Shown here: positions 48,313 through 62,035 of the stretch, piece after piece
How the letters are laid out: every line of letters starts with the position of its first letter
How positions within the stretch are numbered: position 1 is the first letter of the stretch
Source of the DNA: Helopsaltes ochotensis
Lineage: Eukaryota; Chordata; Aves; Passeriformes; Locustellidae
Assembly (NCBI GenBank): GCA_013400155.1
Contig: VXBM01000236.1
Span: 124,001-188,000, forward strand
Length of the DNA stretch: 64,000 nt
Direction: 5' to 3'
Program-made: the position numbers and the translations under genes
Notes under the pieces: model-generated
The model's database searches: none
What the model was told of the DNA's origin: nothing
What the model saw: only the letters and a program-made list of their open reading frames with translations

Positions 48313-50230
48313 CACGGGGCACATCAGCTGACCAGGAATGGAAAGCAAAAAATTCAGTCTCCATTGCCTGAGCCAAAAAAACCTTGCTCCAACCCCCCCA
48401 AACTCCAACAACATCATTCCCAATGTGTGATTTCCAAAGAAAAAGAGAAGCCAGAGGAACTGACAGTAAATACAAGGAAGATCTGTTCTTAAAAAACACT
48501 GCTAGAAAAAACAAATTCCCAATTCAAGTCCTGTGCCTCTGATATGTAACAGGAGCTTATCATGTTACCAAAACCCTCTAATTTGAAGTGAAAAAACTCT
48601 AAACCACACAGTTATCAAACTTCAGGCATTAAATTCTGTGTGTTCCCTAATTTCACAACTCTCCTTTTGTTAATCACTGATTAACACTGCAAACCCCAGC
48701 AGAGGGCCCTACCTGGCCCTTTACACTACAAAACAACTGAGAAAAGAGGGGAAAAAAGCTTTATTCCTGCTTCAGAATCTCCAGTTTGGACATAACAAAT
48801 CCCACCTAAACCAGCAAAGTGTGCTGTTAGCAGGTGCTAGCACAGCAACATGCTCCTTCTTCCCAGTTTATCCTGAACTCAAAAAACTCTAAAAGTTAAA
48901 CAATGCTAAATTAGTTCTTATTTTCTGTAGAACCAAGGCTCAGAACCTGCAGCACCCAGTGGGTGAAGGGCTGGATTTCTCCTGGCAAACTAATCCAAAT
49001 AATCATACAGAGAAAAAAAAATAGATCTAAGCAAGACACAAACGTCATGGATCTTTGAACTTTTAGAGGTTTAGTTGGGAAAGAATGAGAAGTAACCGGT
49101 GAAGCAATAGGAGCCAGAGGTAAAAAAAAAAAAAAGCTCAAAAATAGAGAGTAAAACAACATGAAGAATTCCTTGTTGCAGCAGAAGTAAATTAATTAAT
49201 CTTAGTTTGTGCATGACCTGGCCAAGAAAATGTGATTTCCAGCACTGCTCCTCAAGGTGTCGGTGCATGCTAGCTTTATTTATTTTAAAAAGTTGCTTTT
49301 AGTTCACTTATCTCAGTTTTTCCACGTCCTTTACAGACACAGGTCCTTGGTGGTGGTTTTCACTCTGATCCAGGAGGGATTTCAAGAGGAAATCAAGGAG
49401 GGAAAGCCACCATAAGTTCATCAAACTGCCCAGGAGCTGGCAAAGACCCAAAGCTTTCAATGTGCTCCATCATTACCTCCAAATTTTCATTATCCCAATT
49501 TACAGAACTTCAGGACAGGCCTTTTTAAGCTTCAAAACCCATGTTGGGGAATATCCTCTACAGCAATGTCTCAATGAGGAAATTTTGGACAAATCCCCCG
49601 GAATGCAGGGCATGAACCTGTGGATGACCCTCCAAACCCCAAAACGGCACCTCAAAGGTCCAGGGAGAGGCACAGATGTGCTAAACTCTCCCCGTTTATC
49701 TTCTGGCTACCAGAATTCCAGCTGGATCAGCTCCCGAGGACCCACAGGCCGTAAATCCTGGCAGCCCCCACCCCAGGGAACACGTGCTCCCCCCCACTAA
49801 TGCCTCCAGCAGCTCAATCCTAAGTCCTGCACCACTCCAGGCCTCGGTCCCAGACGCTACAAATTAGTTCTGACTGTACAAATCCCAGCCATAACACTAA
49901 ACCCAAAATTCCAAACAATAGAAGGGAATCTAAAGCTCACCCAGGGACCATTTGCTCGCAATATAATTTTTGTTTATAATGTTTGCCGCATAAATTAGAG
50001 AGAAGTGGCCTGGGTTTGATGACTTTGTTTGGGGGGTGGACATGGTGACGCCACTCTGAGTGCCACAAAAGACTTTTCCAGAGCCACCTTGCGTGCTCTG
50101 CAGCAGGAAGGGTTGTACTGCCACAGGAGCCCCTGGAAAATGCCTCCAGCCCCTCAGGAATGGCTGGGACACACCACAGTTCCCAACCCCTTCACCCATG
50201 GATCAGCCTCAGGTTGATTTTCCAAACTAC

Positions 50231-50360
50231 CACAGAATAATCCCAGAATCGGTTGCGTTGGAAGGGACTTTAAAGCTCATCTCATCCACTCCTTCCCCAC
50301 CTTCCACTATCCCAGGTTGCTCCAAAACCTTGTCCAGCCTACCCGTGGACAATTTCAGGG
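50231..50360 (-). mobile_element. CR1 LINE 3' fragment
   Basis: Antisense copy with 'cccagaatcggttgcgttgg', 'aagggactttaaagctcatc' and 'ctatcccaggttgctccaaa'. Confidence 0.75.
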
Positions 50361-53130
50361 AACACTCCCACCCATCTGCCTTCATCCCAACCCCTCAGTG
50401 CCTCCAAAATAGTTGCCAGAGCATGAAAAAATGGAACAGATGGACAGCGAAGGCACCATCCTGCCTGCACGTGTGCTGCCAGCAGTGGCTGATGTAGGAT
50501 TTTGGGACACCTCTTCCACCCAAAATAGTTGACTTTCCCTTCAACAGCCTTGTCCAAGTGAAATCCCGGCTTTCCCCTGAGCTGCTCCGCCAGTTTGGGA
50601 CGCCTTTTTTTCATTAAATCCCTCCTTCCAAGTTGAGAGCTTTTCCTAAACTTAATTTGAGTGAATCACTTTCTTGCCAAAGGAAAAAAACAAATCAAAG
50701 GTTTATTCTGATGCTATTGAATTCAATGCCTGTAAATTTAATTTCTATCTGTACTTTTGTTTAAACATTTTATGGTGTTAATTACAACAAACCATGCAAA
50801 TTAGGCTGCCAGTGGAATAAAAGGCCTGTTCTAACAGATAATAAATAGCTCTCAACCATAAGCTCATTAAGATGCTGTTCAAGTGCGTGCTCTGACTCCC
50901 AGGTTGAGATCAAAATCTGCATCCTAAAAACAGGAGGATCTTTGGGGCAGCACAAGCTGCTGGCACAGAATATTGCATTCTTTCCAAAGGAAGATCCTGG
51001 AGTCGGAAATCCAAACCCTCCGTGGCTGGTTTGGGGCTCCAACAGAACTATTTTAAACAGGTACCACAAATCCTATTCATTATTCCTGCTTATCCATGAG
51101 CATTTAAATACCAAGCTTGGTGCAAATAAATTACTTCTTTGGTAGAATTATTGATATCCTCCAAGCCCTGCTGCCCTGACCCCCTTCCTTAAATCCATAG
51201 GGAAAACAAGCTGAAGCGTCAGACACATTCCTTGCAGTGCCTGCAGGAGAAGCTCAGCACCTTTCTGGTCTTCCACAAGGTTCCATTTTGACCACCCCAA
51301 AGGAGGGTGGAGCCCAACATGGACCAAGGAGAGGCAGGAGGGATGGAGAGATCTGAAATGGTTCTGTCTTTACAAAATCTGGAAGAGATCCCATGGACAG
51401 GGAGTGAAGCTTTCCCTGTCAGCTGCACGTCAGCCTCAGGACACACAGGATTTTGGGGACATCTAGTCGATCCTTCTCTTGTGATCCAAGAGCCTGGGAG
51501 AGAGGAAGGTTTTCTACCAACACACCTGTGGGCCTGATACACTGCTGGTGTGGAGACAGAGAGGACTTATCACTTATCATTTCCAACGGGGAGCAGGTGA
51601 TCCGCTGACAGGAATTCCAGCAGCTGAGGCAGCCAAGGCTTCATGGGATCCTGGTCTATGCCAGGGAAAAAATGCTCAGCAGCTGTGGCACAGAGAGGCC
51701 CGCACATCCCACAGGGATGTGGGAATGCCCTCCTGTTGCCCTGACTTTTGCAGCCTTTCTGATGTGTTTCTCAGTTTCTGAAGTGGAGTCAGAGTTCTCA
51801 ATGTTTTGCATTGTTCCTGTTTCTTTCTCACACTGGTGTTATCCATAGATAGGGTTGTTTGGGAAATTTCTTGTCAACATCACAAACCTTCTGATTGAAA
51901 AAACATTTGATTGACTGTCAGTTTGGCTGGTGGGATTGGAGGGGTGGCGACACTCTCACCCAATCCCTGGCATGGATCTGAAAACTACAGAAGAGAGAGC
52001 AATAAAGTTCGGCCTCTTTTCTGCTCCTCCTCCTTCAACCGAGCGTCTGTGTCATTTTGTGCAGCGCTAAACAGTGACACCCTCCCAGCCAAGGGGCAGC
52101 TCTGAGCCCTCACCCTACAGGGGGATGGCTGCAGCTGGGAGGGATGGGGGAATCTGGAAAGGAATGGAAGTGTGGACAGCGAGCGCAAGGGAAAGCTTTT
52201 CCTCACAGGGAATGTGAGCACCTTGGTCTGTGCTCTGGACCTCAACATCCTTAACCGGGATCCATCACCAAACTGGCCAAGCACCAAGATCCTGCCAGTG
52301 CTCCTTCCCTCCTGCCTTTTGGAAAGACACCAGTCCCAATGCCAGACGGAATTTGGAATTGTCCCCGTGATCATCATGGGATGCAGCCTCAGCCTGAAGA
52401 ATGTCCCTTTCGTCTGGGCTCACCCAGAGATGAGGATGTGGAACATCTCCATACTGACAGCTCCCAGCACTACAATCCCCATCCCACTTTCTGCTGGAGA
52501 CTGACTGGGAGTGTCTGGAGCCCAGCTCAGCAAGGACAAACAGCTTTGATGCTGCAGGGAATTATCCCACCTCACCAACTGGGAATTGAAGTAGTTAAAA
52601 ACACCAGTCACGAATCCAATGAGTTTATCCTTAACACCACCCCTAGATGTTCTATGGATTCGAGCCATGTCCAACCTAAGGAAAAAGATGGATTTACCAC
52701 AGAGAGGAGACCACCACTCGCAGCCCCTTCAGGCACCACCTCCCTGCTTTCCTCAGCAGAGAAATCCTGGGCAGAGCACCTCCAACCACAGATGTTCCAA
52801 CCACACATCTGGCACATCAATGGCTTTCCTCCATCCCTCTGCATGGACAGCTACTCCTTGATCTCCTGATTTAATATGGATTTCAAAACAAAGCACAGGC
52901 AGGTGTTTCCCTCCACAGCTGGGCTTTTGGCTCTGTTTGAAAGGCCAGAAGAGCTCAGAGAGCTTTAGGCAGAGCTCTGGCTGGACGTGGTGGATCAGGA
53001 GATTCAGCTGGAAAATGTTGGCTCAGCCAATTCTGCCACTTTGGCCACAGAGGCTCCTCAGCACCAACATCTCCCCATTTATGAATGGGGTGAAACTCCC
53101 CAACCCAACCATCTCCTCCTACTGCTCTTC

Positions 53131-53560
53131 AGGGCCTTTCCTGTGTCCCGAGGAGGGAACAGAGCTGGGAAAGAGTCTGGAGCACCAGGAGCAGCTGAGG
53201 GAGCTCAGCTTGGAGAAAAAGAGGCTCAGGGGGGACCCTGTGGCTCTGCACAGCTCCCTGACTGGAGGGGACAGCCGGGGGGAATCGGGCTCTGCTCCCA
53301 GGGAGCAGGGACAGGAGGAGAGGGAACGGCCACAAGCTGTGCCAAGGAAGGTTTAGTTGGGTGTTAGGGAAGATTTCTTCTGGAAAAGGTTATCCAGCCC
53401 TGGCACAGGGGTGGAGTCTCCATCCCTTGCGGGGTTTAAAAGCCATGTGGATGTGGCACTTGGGGACGTGGGCTAGAGGTGGCCTTGGCAGTACTGGGGA
53501 AGCGCTGGACTCGATGATTTCAGAGAGCTTCTCCAACCAGAATGATCCTGAGTGTGTCTG
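53131..53560 (+). mobile_element. CR1 LINE 3' region, longer copy
   Basis: A sense copy reaching upstream of the usual truncation: 'gagcaccaggagcagctgag', 'ctcagcttggagaaaaagag', 'ctctgcacagctccctgac', then the tail 'ctccaaccagaatgatcctg'. Confidence 0.85.
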
Positions 53561-54161
53561 AAACAGAAAAGGAGGCCAAGTCCAAGGAAAAAGGGGGTCC
53601 TTGAAGGTGAGGTGGGTGCACAGAGCAGCACTGGGCCCTTCTAGGACCACTCAAAGGTCTGGAGAAGGTTGGGTCAGATCAAGACAAGGGTGCATGGAGG
53701 GGTGAGATGGCTCCGTCTGCTATTCTGGAAACATAAGCCTCATTTATCCTTCCTGGAAAAGTATGGGCAGCCCAAGAGAGAGCTGGTAGGTTGGAGCTAT
53801 AAAACAGAATGGCAAAACATAGCTGAGAAGGAATTTTCCATTCAGCATTAATTAGTTTCCATTAACACCCAATTCCATGGTCCACTTTTAGAAGAAAAGC
53901 TCTTTTGTTCCAATTCCAGGGGCTGAAAAGGGCAATGAGGGGATGAAAATGCTTTTCCCAGAGAAAGAAGAAATATCAGGGTTTGTATTCCTGATATCAC
54001 TGGAGTTTGAAGATGTAGGGAAGTCACTTAAATGCAGAACTTGGTCTCTTCCTGCCAAGCAATTTTGTCATCAATATAGGAACTTCCAGGGAAAAGCAGT
54101 GGCTGTAGGAGCACCATCAGTACTAAACTCCTTCCATACTTTAGGATAATTATTTGCAAAA

Positions 54162-54298
54162 AATCCTAGAATGGTTCGGGTTGCAAAGGACCTTAAAGCC
54201 CATGAGTTCCACCCCTTGTCATGGGCAGGGACACCTTCCAGCAGTCCAGGTTGCTCCAAGCCCTGTCCAACCTGGCCTGAAACACTCCAGGGGTATAA
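54162..54298 (-). mobile_element. CR1 LINE 3' fragment
   Basis: Antisense copy with 'agaatggttcgggttgcaaa', 'ggaccttaaagcccatgag' and 'gttgctccaagccctgtcca'. Confidence 0.8.
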
Positions 54299-55016
54299 AA
54301 GGAATGTTCCATACTTGGAACAAGGAAGGAAATCCAGCAGGATCAGATTAATAAGGAAATAAACACAAAGGTGACTCTCCCCATCTTCCTTAAAGACCGA
54401 CACTCCAAAAAGTGAAATGAAACAAACGCTGAGGGTTTCCTCCCCTCATTTCAAGCCCTGTCATGCTGGATTTGAGAGTTTTTCAGGGACTTCCAGCTAC
54501 ATGCAGTGCAGGGAATGGGAATCTCCATTCGCAACCAAAGTGGCAGCAGCCAAACCTGGGCAGGAATAAAGAGGAGCAGGGAATGCTCATCCCATCTCCC
54601 AGGCAGCTCGCACAGGACACTGCAGCAACACAGAGGTCAGAGCGCCCTGGGTGCCCTCCAAAAGCCTGAGGACAGCGTGGGGCTGGAAGGGGCAAATCCT
54701 CAACCCCTGGGTGCCCCCCATCCCTCCTTGGGGCTGGGGATGCCCCACTGGGAAGGCAGCTCAGGAAGGAACAGGACACACAAGCAAAGTTCCCACATCT
54801 GCTCCCACAGTCCAGGCACATCCAGCAGCTCCCACCCCCTCCAAGCCCCAGCATGGGGGGCACCCCAATCCCTGGACACCCTTGGAAAGTCACCAGGCAC
54901 CACATTCCCTGCTCTGCTCCCTCCAGCTTGGCAGGTCCCACAAAACCATGCTCCTCTACCCAGCCCAAAATCTGCTTTGTTAGGGGTTTTGGGCTGGGGA
55001 TTTTTTTGGTTTTGGG

Positions 55017-55195
55017 TTTGTTTTTTTTTTTTTTTTTAATACTATGTTTAAAGTTGTATATTGTTCCAAAGTTTCCTTGTTTCATGTCATTGTTTGTTAC
55101 TGTGTTTGAAAGTTGGCACATATTTGTTCAATTAAAGATTTATTTGCACTATTTGTTGAATAAAGATTATTCTTGCTAAAAGCTAAATAAAGTTT
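55017..55195 (+). other. T-rich stretch with three poly(A) hexamers
   Basis: A T-run near 55020-55037 is followed by ATTAAA (55131-55136) and AATAAA at 55159-55164 and 55186-55191, all on the plus strand. This resembles the 3' end of a transcript running opposite to EDA. AT-rich DNA gives such hexamers by chance, and no matching coding exon was found. Confidence 0.2.
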
Positions 55196-56017
55196 CATAA
55201 AAACTCACACGTCCCATAAACAAAATACAATGTCCCTTCCAAAAAAGCGTTGCACAAAACATTTCAAAATCACTCAATTCATTAGACAATAAATCCACAC
55301 ACAAAATAACCAGGCCTTGCCAGAATACATCATAAAATCTCATTACAACACTTTCAGGCCGGGGCTTCAAAGCAGAAACACAAAGGCTCCACCAACCCCT
55401 CAGCCTTAAAAAATCACTGGCGGCGTGGCCAGAGTGAGTCCCTGGCACCTCCCAAAAGCTTTGGCACCTCTGGCAGCACCCATGGGTGCCAAATCCCTGC
55501 CTCCCTCTGGGTGGCTCCTGGCCAGCGGGCCCATCGTGGCTGGAGTGGGGATCCCGGGCATCCCATGCCAGCTCTCCCAAACCACGGGAGCAGATGGGAG
55601 AGCAGCGCTTCCAAAATCAGCACCACGCGAGCCCCTCTCGGCACTAAAGCAACAGGAGGAGTTTCCAAACCCGTGGATCCATCCAGATCCCAGCTCCACG
55701 ACCAGGCTGGGGAATGGTGACAGCTGCGAGGTGAGAAATGAGTCCTTGAAGTCTGAGCTGAGGTTTGGGGCAGAAAGGGATGTTACAACGCACTTAGGGA
55801 ATCCCAGCCATGGAGAAGCATCCCCGGACTCAGACATGCCTCCAAAGGAAAACGGCAGCAGCCCCCACGGCTTGGCTGGAGCTGGCCAGAGGCCAACACT
55901 GACCATGGCAAAGGCACTGGCAGCACCGGCCCTTGTCACCCTGAGGGCATCTCAGGCTGGTACAGAAGGGGAGAGTGGCACTGCCACTGCAACCTGCCCA
56001 TCGCCAAAATCAGCGCC

Positions 56018-56235
56018 ACGGAATATCCTGAGCTGGAAGGGACACACAGGACCATCAGTCCGGCTCCTGGCCTTGCACAGACACCCAACAATCTCATCCT
56101 GTGCATCCCTGGGAGCGCTGTCCAAAGGCTCCTGGAGCTGTGGGAGCCTTGAGGCTGTGACCATTCCCTGGGGAGCCTGGGCAGTGTCAAAACACCCTCT
56201 GGGGAAAGAACCTTTTCCTAAAATCCAGACTAAAG
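56018..56235 (-). mobile_element. CR1 LINE 3' end, different subfamily
   Basis: Antisense copy with 'gaatatcctgagctggaagg', 'cacccaacaatctcatcctg' and 'aaagaaccttttcctaaaat'. Confidence 0.75.
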
Positions 56236-56863
56236 CAGTTTCAGGTAAACCTTCTCTTCCCCCAAAACAAAGCCATGCCATCACACACAACCCCTGACCC
56301 TGAGCAATCCCGGCCCCAGCGCATGGGAACACCCAGCTGTGAAAAACTGGCATTTTCATTTACAACTCCACAACACCTTGATTCTTCCCTCAACTGGAAC
56401 CTGGAAGTTGGAGAGGTTTTGGGGTTTGTTCCCCTGGGTTTAAGTGCCGAGGGCTCCCACAGAGCGATGGCCATGCACCGGCTGCGCTCCCTCCAGCACA
56501 AATCCCAAACTTTATGGATGCACTTACCCACTCCCCTCTGAGCAACAGCTGTCCATGTGGCTTTGGTTAGTTGGGAGCAGCTTCTCCACAGCAGCACTGG
56601 AAGAAGCCCCCTGTGCCCAGGAGCCCTCAGCACGTCCCAAAAGAAAGGGATGACGGAGTGTGAAGGGTGATGGCGGTGCCCCAGCCTGGCCTGGCTGGGT
56701 GTGACGGAGCACCCAGGCTCTGCTGAGCAAGGGAAACTCTGGAATAACACTAGGAAGAACCTGCTGAGAGAGGGATGAGGCTGTGGAATCGCTTTCCAAG
56801 AAAAATGGAAGCGGAGCTGGCTCTGCTGCCTGAACGGCGCAGGGGAAATCAAGGAAAGGAGCA

Positions 56864-56930
56864 GAAAAGGGGGTGGAACAAGATGATCGATTAAGGCCCC
56901 TTTTGACCCAAACCATTCTGTGGCTCCACA
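56864..56930 (+). mobile_element. CR1-like tail fragment
   Basis: Only the 3' end is clear: 'aacaagatgatcgattaagg' then 'acccaaaccattctgtggc'. Confidence 0.45.
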
Positions 56931-57299
56931 ATAACAGAGACAACAGCACAGATGCCCCATCTCCTGAAAGCCCAGGACACTTTTCCCACCTGGAAAAGCT
57001 CCTTGGCTTCATTAAAATCAGCTGCTAAAGCTCATGCCAAAGGAGGAAGGACGGGGACAAAGGACAGCTGAAAGACAAAGCCCTTGAAATGGGTGTTGGG
57101 GGGAAGATCCGAGGTACACAAAGGTTCAGAGGGTTAAAACTCTTCTTTCTCCTGCCTTTTCAAGCACATAATCACTTGCTTCAGTTGCTAGAAACGCCTC
57201 CCTCCCAGTTCTTGGGGAATATATTGTCTCAGCAGGCAGAGGGGGATGAACTCATCGTGGTTTCCCAATCCTGACCAGGGGCTCTGCGAGCTACTGGCA

Positions 57300-57720
57300 A
57301 TACATATAATAAGTTATTATGCAAATAAAAACTGGACCCGGCCAAGGGAAATATGCTGGCTCTTCAAGTCCCATCTGCATCCCAGCAAGGATCTCAATGA
57401 ACTTTAAAATCCTTATTGTCACCACAATGGGCAATATTATATTCTAGTTTGGATCTGTTCCTTCGGAGCATTAGCTCTCATTTGGAGATATTTTTAGATT
57501 TTCCTATCCCACTCCTCATTATGAAACACTGAGCTGCAGATTGATTTATTTCTTAAAAGCAAGTTGCTGTTTTCCCAATAACAGATTTAACAAATTTGTT
57601 CCACCTGTTCAGCTATGCTTCCAATGTCTTTTTTGTGGTTTCATTGAAGTTTTTTTTAATCCAAACCTCAAAGCCTCTAAACTCAGCATTAAAAGACAAG
57701 CTCAGCATCATCACTACCAC
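57300..57720. other. Repeat-free AT-rich stretch with an octamer motif
   Basis: ATGCAAAT, the POU octamer, lies at 57319-57326 in a stretch lacking CR1 or simple repeats. It is a candidate conserved non-coding element. This rests on appearance only. Confidence 0.2.
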
Positions 57721-58029
57721 TCACAATTCAAATGCTGCTCCAAATTACTGCAAGCTTTCATTTGTAAGTTGATACAGACACCAAGATTATGGAGCTTAAT
57801 GGCTGTGGGCACAAACACACACTCTTCCAAGGGCATTCTCCTACTGGAAATCCTGCCTTGCTGGAGCAGGGACTCGCTGCCTCGTCTCCTCCATCCTCCT
57901 CCCTCACCCCAGCTGACCCCAGCCCCCGATGCCAAACAGAGCTACTGAAACAGAAATTAAATCATCTTATATATTAAATAATCCTTTATTCACCAGAGCT
58001 CCTCCAGCCCAGTGTTTTCCATCATTTTA

Positions 58030-58138
58030 TGGAAGAAGCTGTGGTTGCCCCATCTCTGGAAAGGTCCAAGGCCAGGCTGGAGCAACCTGGGAAGGTGGAA
58101 GGTGTTCCTGCCCATGGGAAGGGGTTGGTCCCACCTTG
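58030..58138 (+). mobile_element. CR1 LINE 3' fragment
   Basis: A sense copy with 'gaagctgtggttgccccatc', 'ggtccaaggccaggctggag' and 'gtgttcctgcccatggga'. Confidence 0.8.
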
Positions 58139-58482
58139 ACCCACCCCACTGCTGCCAAGAACAGTTCATTTGCTTGAAGAACCTCTTTTTGTGCAGCCTT
58201 AATTCACAACTGACCATGTGAGAAATCTCGAAAGAATAATTTTTAGCTTTCCTAAATCATTTCTTAGCAAATATTTTAGGAGCAGCATTTCAGGGCAGCA
58301 ACTTCCTGGTGGGTGATGGGAGTGCACAGGTGTGCACAAGAGCTGGCCAAAAATCCTCTTTTATTTATGTGCAAGAGGTTTCAGAGGGAAAGAAGGAAAC
58401 AAGGATCCTGTATGAAATAACCCAAGTTCCTCCAACCTGAGCATGTCAGCACTGAGCAATGACAGAAGAAGCCTGAGAAAAA

Positions 58483-58640
58483 TCATGGAATTATTGAGCT
58501 TGGAAGAGCCCTCTGAGATTGGAGTCCAAGCATTCCCCCAGCTCTGCCAAGCCTTGACCATGTCCCCAAGAGCCACATCCAGCTACAGGGGCGGTGCCAG
58601 GGCTGGACAATCCTTTCCATGCAAGGTGTCCCTGAAAGCC
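58483..58640 (-). mobile_element. CR1 LINE 3' fragment, different subfamily
   Basis: Antisense copy with 'aatcatggaattattgagct', 'tctgccaagccttgaccatg' and 'tccccaagagccacatccag'. Confidence 0.7.
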
Positions 58641-61600
58641 TCTGGACCAACAAAGCCCAGCCCTGCTGACCTTCTGCAGATGCAGCAGTCAGCACCTCCT
58701 GAGCAGCCTGACAGGTTCCTCTTCCCTGTGGACACCAACCCTGGCAGATCCTGGTGGAAAAACCCAAGAGGGGCCCAAACTCAGCCCAGCCCAGCCCAAC
58801 AAGCAACTCCCGCTCTCCGAAACGAGCGGCGCAATTCACTGGATGTAAAGATAAATCGAGCGACTCCTCATCCTCCTGCAGCTCCAGCTGCCACACACAT
58901 CTCCACTGGCCCCCAGTCAACAGAGCTCCCTAAATCACTCACCCTGTGGGGTGAAGCCCTGGCTACACCAAGCCCAGCTGAACCAACCAACCTAAAAGCC
59001 GCCACAGCAGAAGCTGCCGGGGACACGGGACCAACAGGGCATCGCAGAGAACGTGGCCAATCTCCTCCATCTCTAAATCGCCATAAATTTTCCCCACAGC
59101 AGTTCAAGATCTTCAAACCCAGAGAAGTGGCCTTAAAAAAAAAAAAAACCAAACATCCAAGCAATTGCCCTGGGTTTTGTTCCGTCTCAGGCGCCCGTCA
59201 GGCTGACACATCCCAACACGAGAGCCCGGGGGCCAAAAGGGACACGGGGGCATCCAGCTCAGCCACGGCTCCTCCTGCTCTCAGACCTCTCCCTGGAGCA
59301 CAATTCCCTCCACAACCAACCTCTTGATCAGCAGGAACACTTCAGTTGGTTCCCTTTCGGGGTAAGACCAAAAGTAAAATCCAGGGAAGGCGTATTTCTG
59401 GAGCAGCAATAATTCCAGCTCTGTGCTGGGGACGTTGGGCATATTTCATGGGAAGATGTCAGCCCCTCACATTTAATGCTGACACTGTCATTTGCCCTTC
59501 AGCGAGAAGAAAGGCATGTAAGCAACACAAACCAAACTGAAATTTCCCCATTGCAAAGCATTCCTGCCAGGAATCACAATCCCAGTGTCATGTTTCTTAT
59601 GCCCTTCCTTCCACAATAGCCCTCGAAGGCCACACTTCCAAAGTTTTATTGCTCAGAATTCCTCACGCCAGAGTTCACAGAGCATCCTGGACATCCCTCC
59701 GGACCAGTTTCAGGCCAGTGCTTTTCTATATCAGAGTGAAATCAAAGGGAGTCGCTGGATCAGGACCAACATTACAACTTTATTCCTGATTTTTCGTGTC
59801 CAAGTCCCCCTGGTTTCTCACAAATGCAGTTTTGCTCCGTTCTCCAAGCACACACAACAAGCAGGACAGAGGGACTGCTGGATGAACACGTGACACAACA
59901 CCCTCACAGAAGCATTTATTCCCATTTAATTCCCATCTATTACCTTTTAGTAAGGTAATAAATGGGAATTTATTCAGACCAACCAGCCCCAGCACAAGGG
60001 GAGGCCCAGCTGGGGTGAGGGCTGAGATGACTTTTGGGGTCCCAGGAAGGGCTGCTCCTTTCAAAGTCAGTTTTTACTACACAACCCAAATGTTTTCCTT
60101 CAGTTGTTTCTACCCCACCTCTTCACCAGCCTCCAAGAGCCTCACAGAAGTTAAAAGTTAAAACCCTTCCAATCCCAATGTTTTTAAAACTGATTCAGGC
60201 ACTATCTCACCACACTTGGCCTCGCTCCAATTAACCCCTAAAAGGCCAGGGAGTCAAACAAAAAGCAGAAATAATTTGTTATCTCCAAGCTGCATCTGCT
60301 GACAAACCCTGCAGTGGGGTTTTTGTTGCTATTGTTCTCCAGGTTTGGGCTTTTTGAGCACTTCATGATAAGAAAATTGTTCGGTAAATATGTCAGGAGC
60401 CCTTCCCTGTCAGCCGTCATCGCCTTGGGGTGTGATTGCTGTTCGCAGACATCAAAATTTTTGCTATTTGCCAGATTTCAGAAAACAAACTTGGATCCCC
60501 TGGGAGATACCTGGCGCTGCTCGTGTGCACCAGCAGCAGAAATTTTTAACTCCTTCAGTACCTGATCCAGCTTGAAGCCACACAGGATCTTCACAGGGAT
60601 CTGACTGAAGGATAGCTGCCCCAAACACCCTATGAACCATCATTAGCGGAGGTGTCACTTATAAATTGGGGTTTCAGCATCTTCAGAGATGTGAAAAAAG
60701 GAGTTTTGAGTCAGAAGGACCCAGTAGAGAAGCTCACGGTCAGTGAGTGGGAAGGACACCAGTCCAAGGGTCCCTGGGGGTCTTCTCCTGAACCCATCTG
60801 CACAAAACCAGCCTCAAAAAGCCTTTTTTAAGGAACAAGTTCTTTAACATTCCAGCCAAAATTCCCCATGTCCAACATTTAGGTACCAGAGGAAAAGAAC
60901 TTGAGTTATGCTCAGCTTAATGGGACCCTCAGTCCCCACCTCAGCAATGGGATTGCAGAGGGACCCCACAGCCCTGGTGTGAGGTGCTGCTGCCTGGAAT
61001 GGGGTGAGGATGGAGGGAAGGGGACGAAAGCACCACTGAGAGCCCCAAATTCCCTGCCACTTCCAGAAAGCAGGAGAAAAGCTGCCCGGCAGCGTAGGGA
61101 GGAAAGAGTTGACAGCTCTTTGCTGCATCCAGCGTCATTTTCCTTGGCAAATCCAGGCTGTTGTTGGGAACGTGCTCCAGACGCCAGGATCGGAGCTGAG
61201 CCTGCAGGAGCAGCACTTGGGATTTAACACTTGAAGACCTCGGCTTCCCCGAGCTCCTCCTGCAGCTCCATCCCCACCAGGACACCGACACAGCACATCT
61301 GGAATTCTCCAAGCCCTGCAGCCACACAGGGGAGTGTGAATGACCTGCGGAGCACCTGTGCTTGAAGTCAAATCCTGCTCTCGTTAGGAATGTGCTGGCT
61401 CCCAGCGTCCCTGGCGGTGGCACAGAGATTCTCCTGCCCCTCTACCACTAATAAGAACCAGCCCCTGAGGACACAGAGGGGAGATGCACTGGACTGAGCC
61501 TGGAGGGCTGGATTCGATCCAGGGGATCCAGGGATTACACCAGACAGCATTCCTGCAGGTGCTGAGCAAGGAGGCTCTCCCGTCTCCTAAGCAAAATCCA

Positions 61601-61769
61601 CCCTGCCAGCAAAAAAGTTGAGTTTTTCCCATGGTTTCAGCATCTCAGCAGACACAGAGGCCAAGCTCAGCTCATCCAGGATTAGGGCTGAGCTCCCAAG
61701 GGTCAGCTGAAGCCTTTAGTTCAAGGACTTTTCCTGCACACATTCCCTTTCCAGAGAATGAAGAACAGG

Positions 61770-62035
61770 ATGGTTTGGGTGGGAAGGGACCTTAAAGCCC
61801 ATCCCATTCCATCCCCTGCCATGGGCAGAGACATGTTCCACTATCCCAGGTTGCTCCAAGCCTTGTCCAACCTGACCTTGGACACTTCCAGGGGTGGAAC
61901 AGCCACAGAATCTGCGCCAGGGCCTCACCACCCTCACAGGGAAGAATTCCTTTCCAACACCCAATCTAAATCAACCCTCTTGGTTTAAACCCATCACCCC
62001 TTGTCCTTTCACTATCAAGTCCTGCACAGTCCAGG
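61770..62035 (-). mobile_element. CR1 LINE 3' end, truncated
   Basis: Antisense copy with 'ggtttgggtgggaagggacc', 'gccatgggcagagacatgtt' and 'accaccctcacagggaagaa'. Confidence 0.85.

Noticed and set aside
55425..56297. 290-codon plus-strand ORF
   Set aside because: Its 3' part lies in an antisense CR1 copy and the rest shows no recognisable domain.
58443..59327. 294-codon plus-strand ORF
   Set aside because: It begins in a CR1 fragment, is low in complexity and ends in Pro/Ser-rich sequence; a chance frame is more likely.
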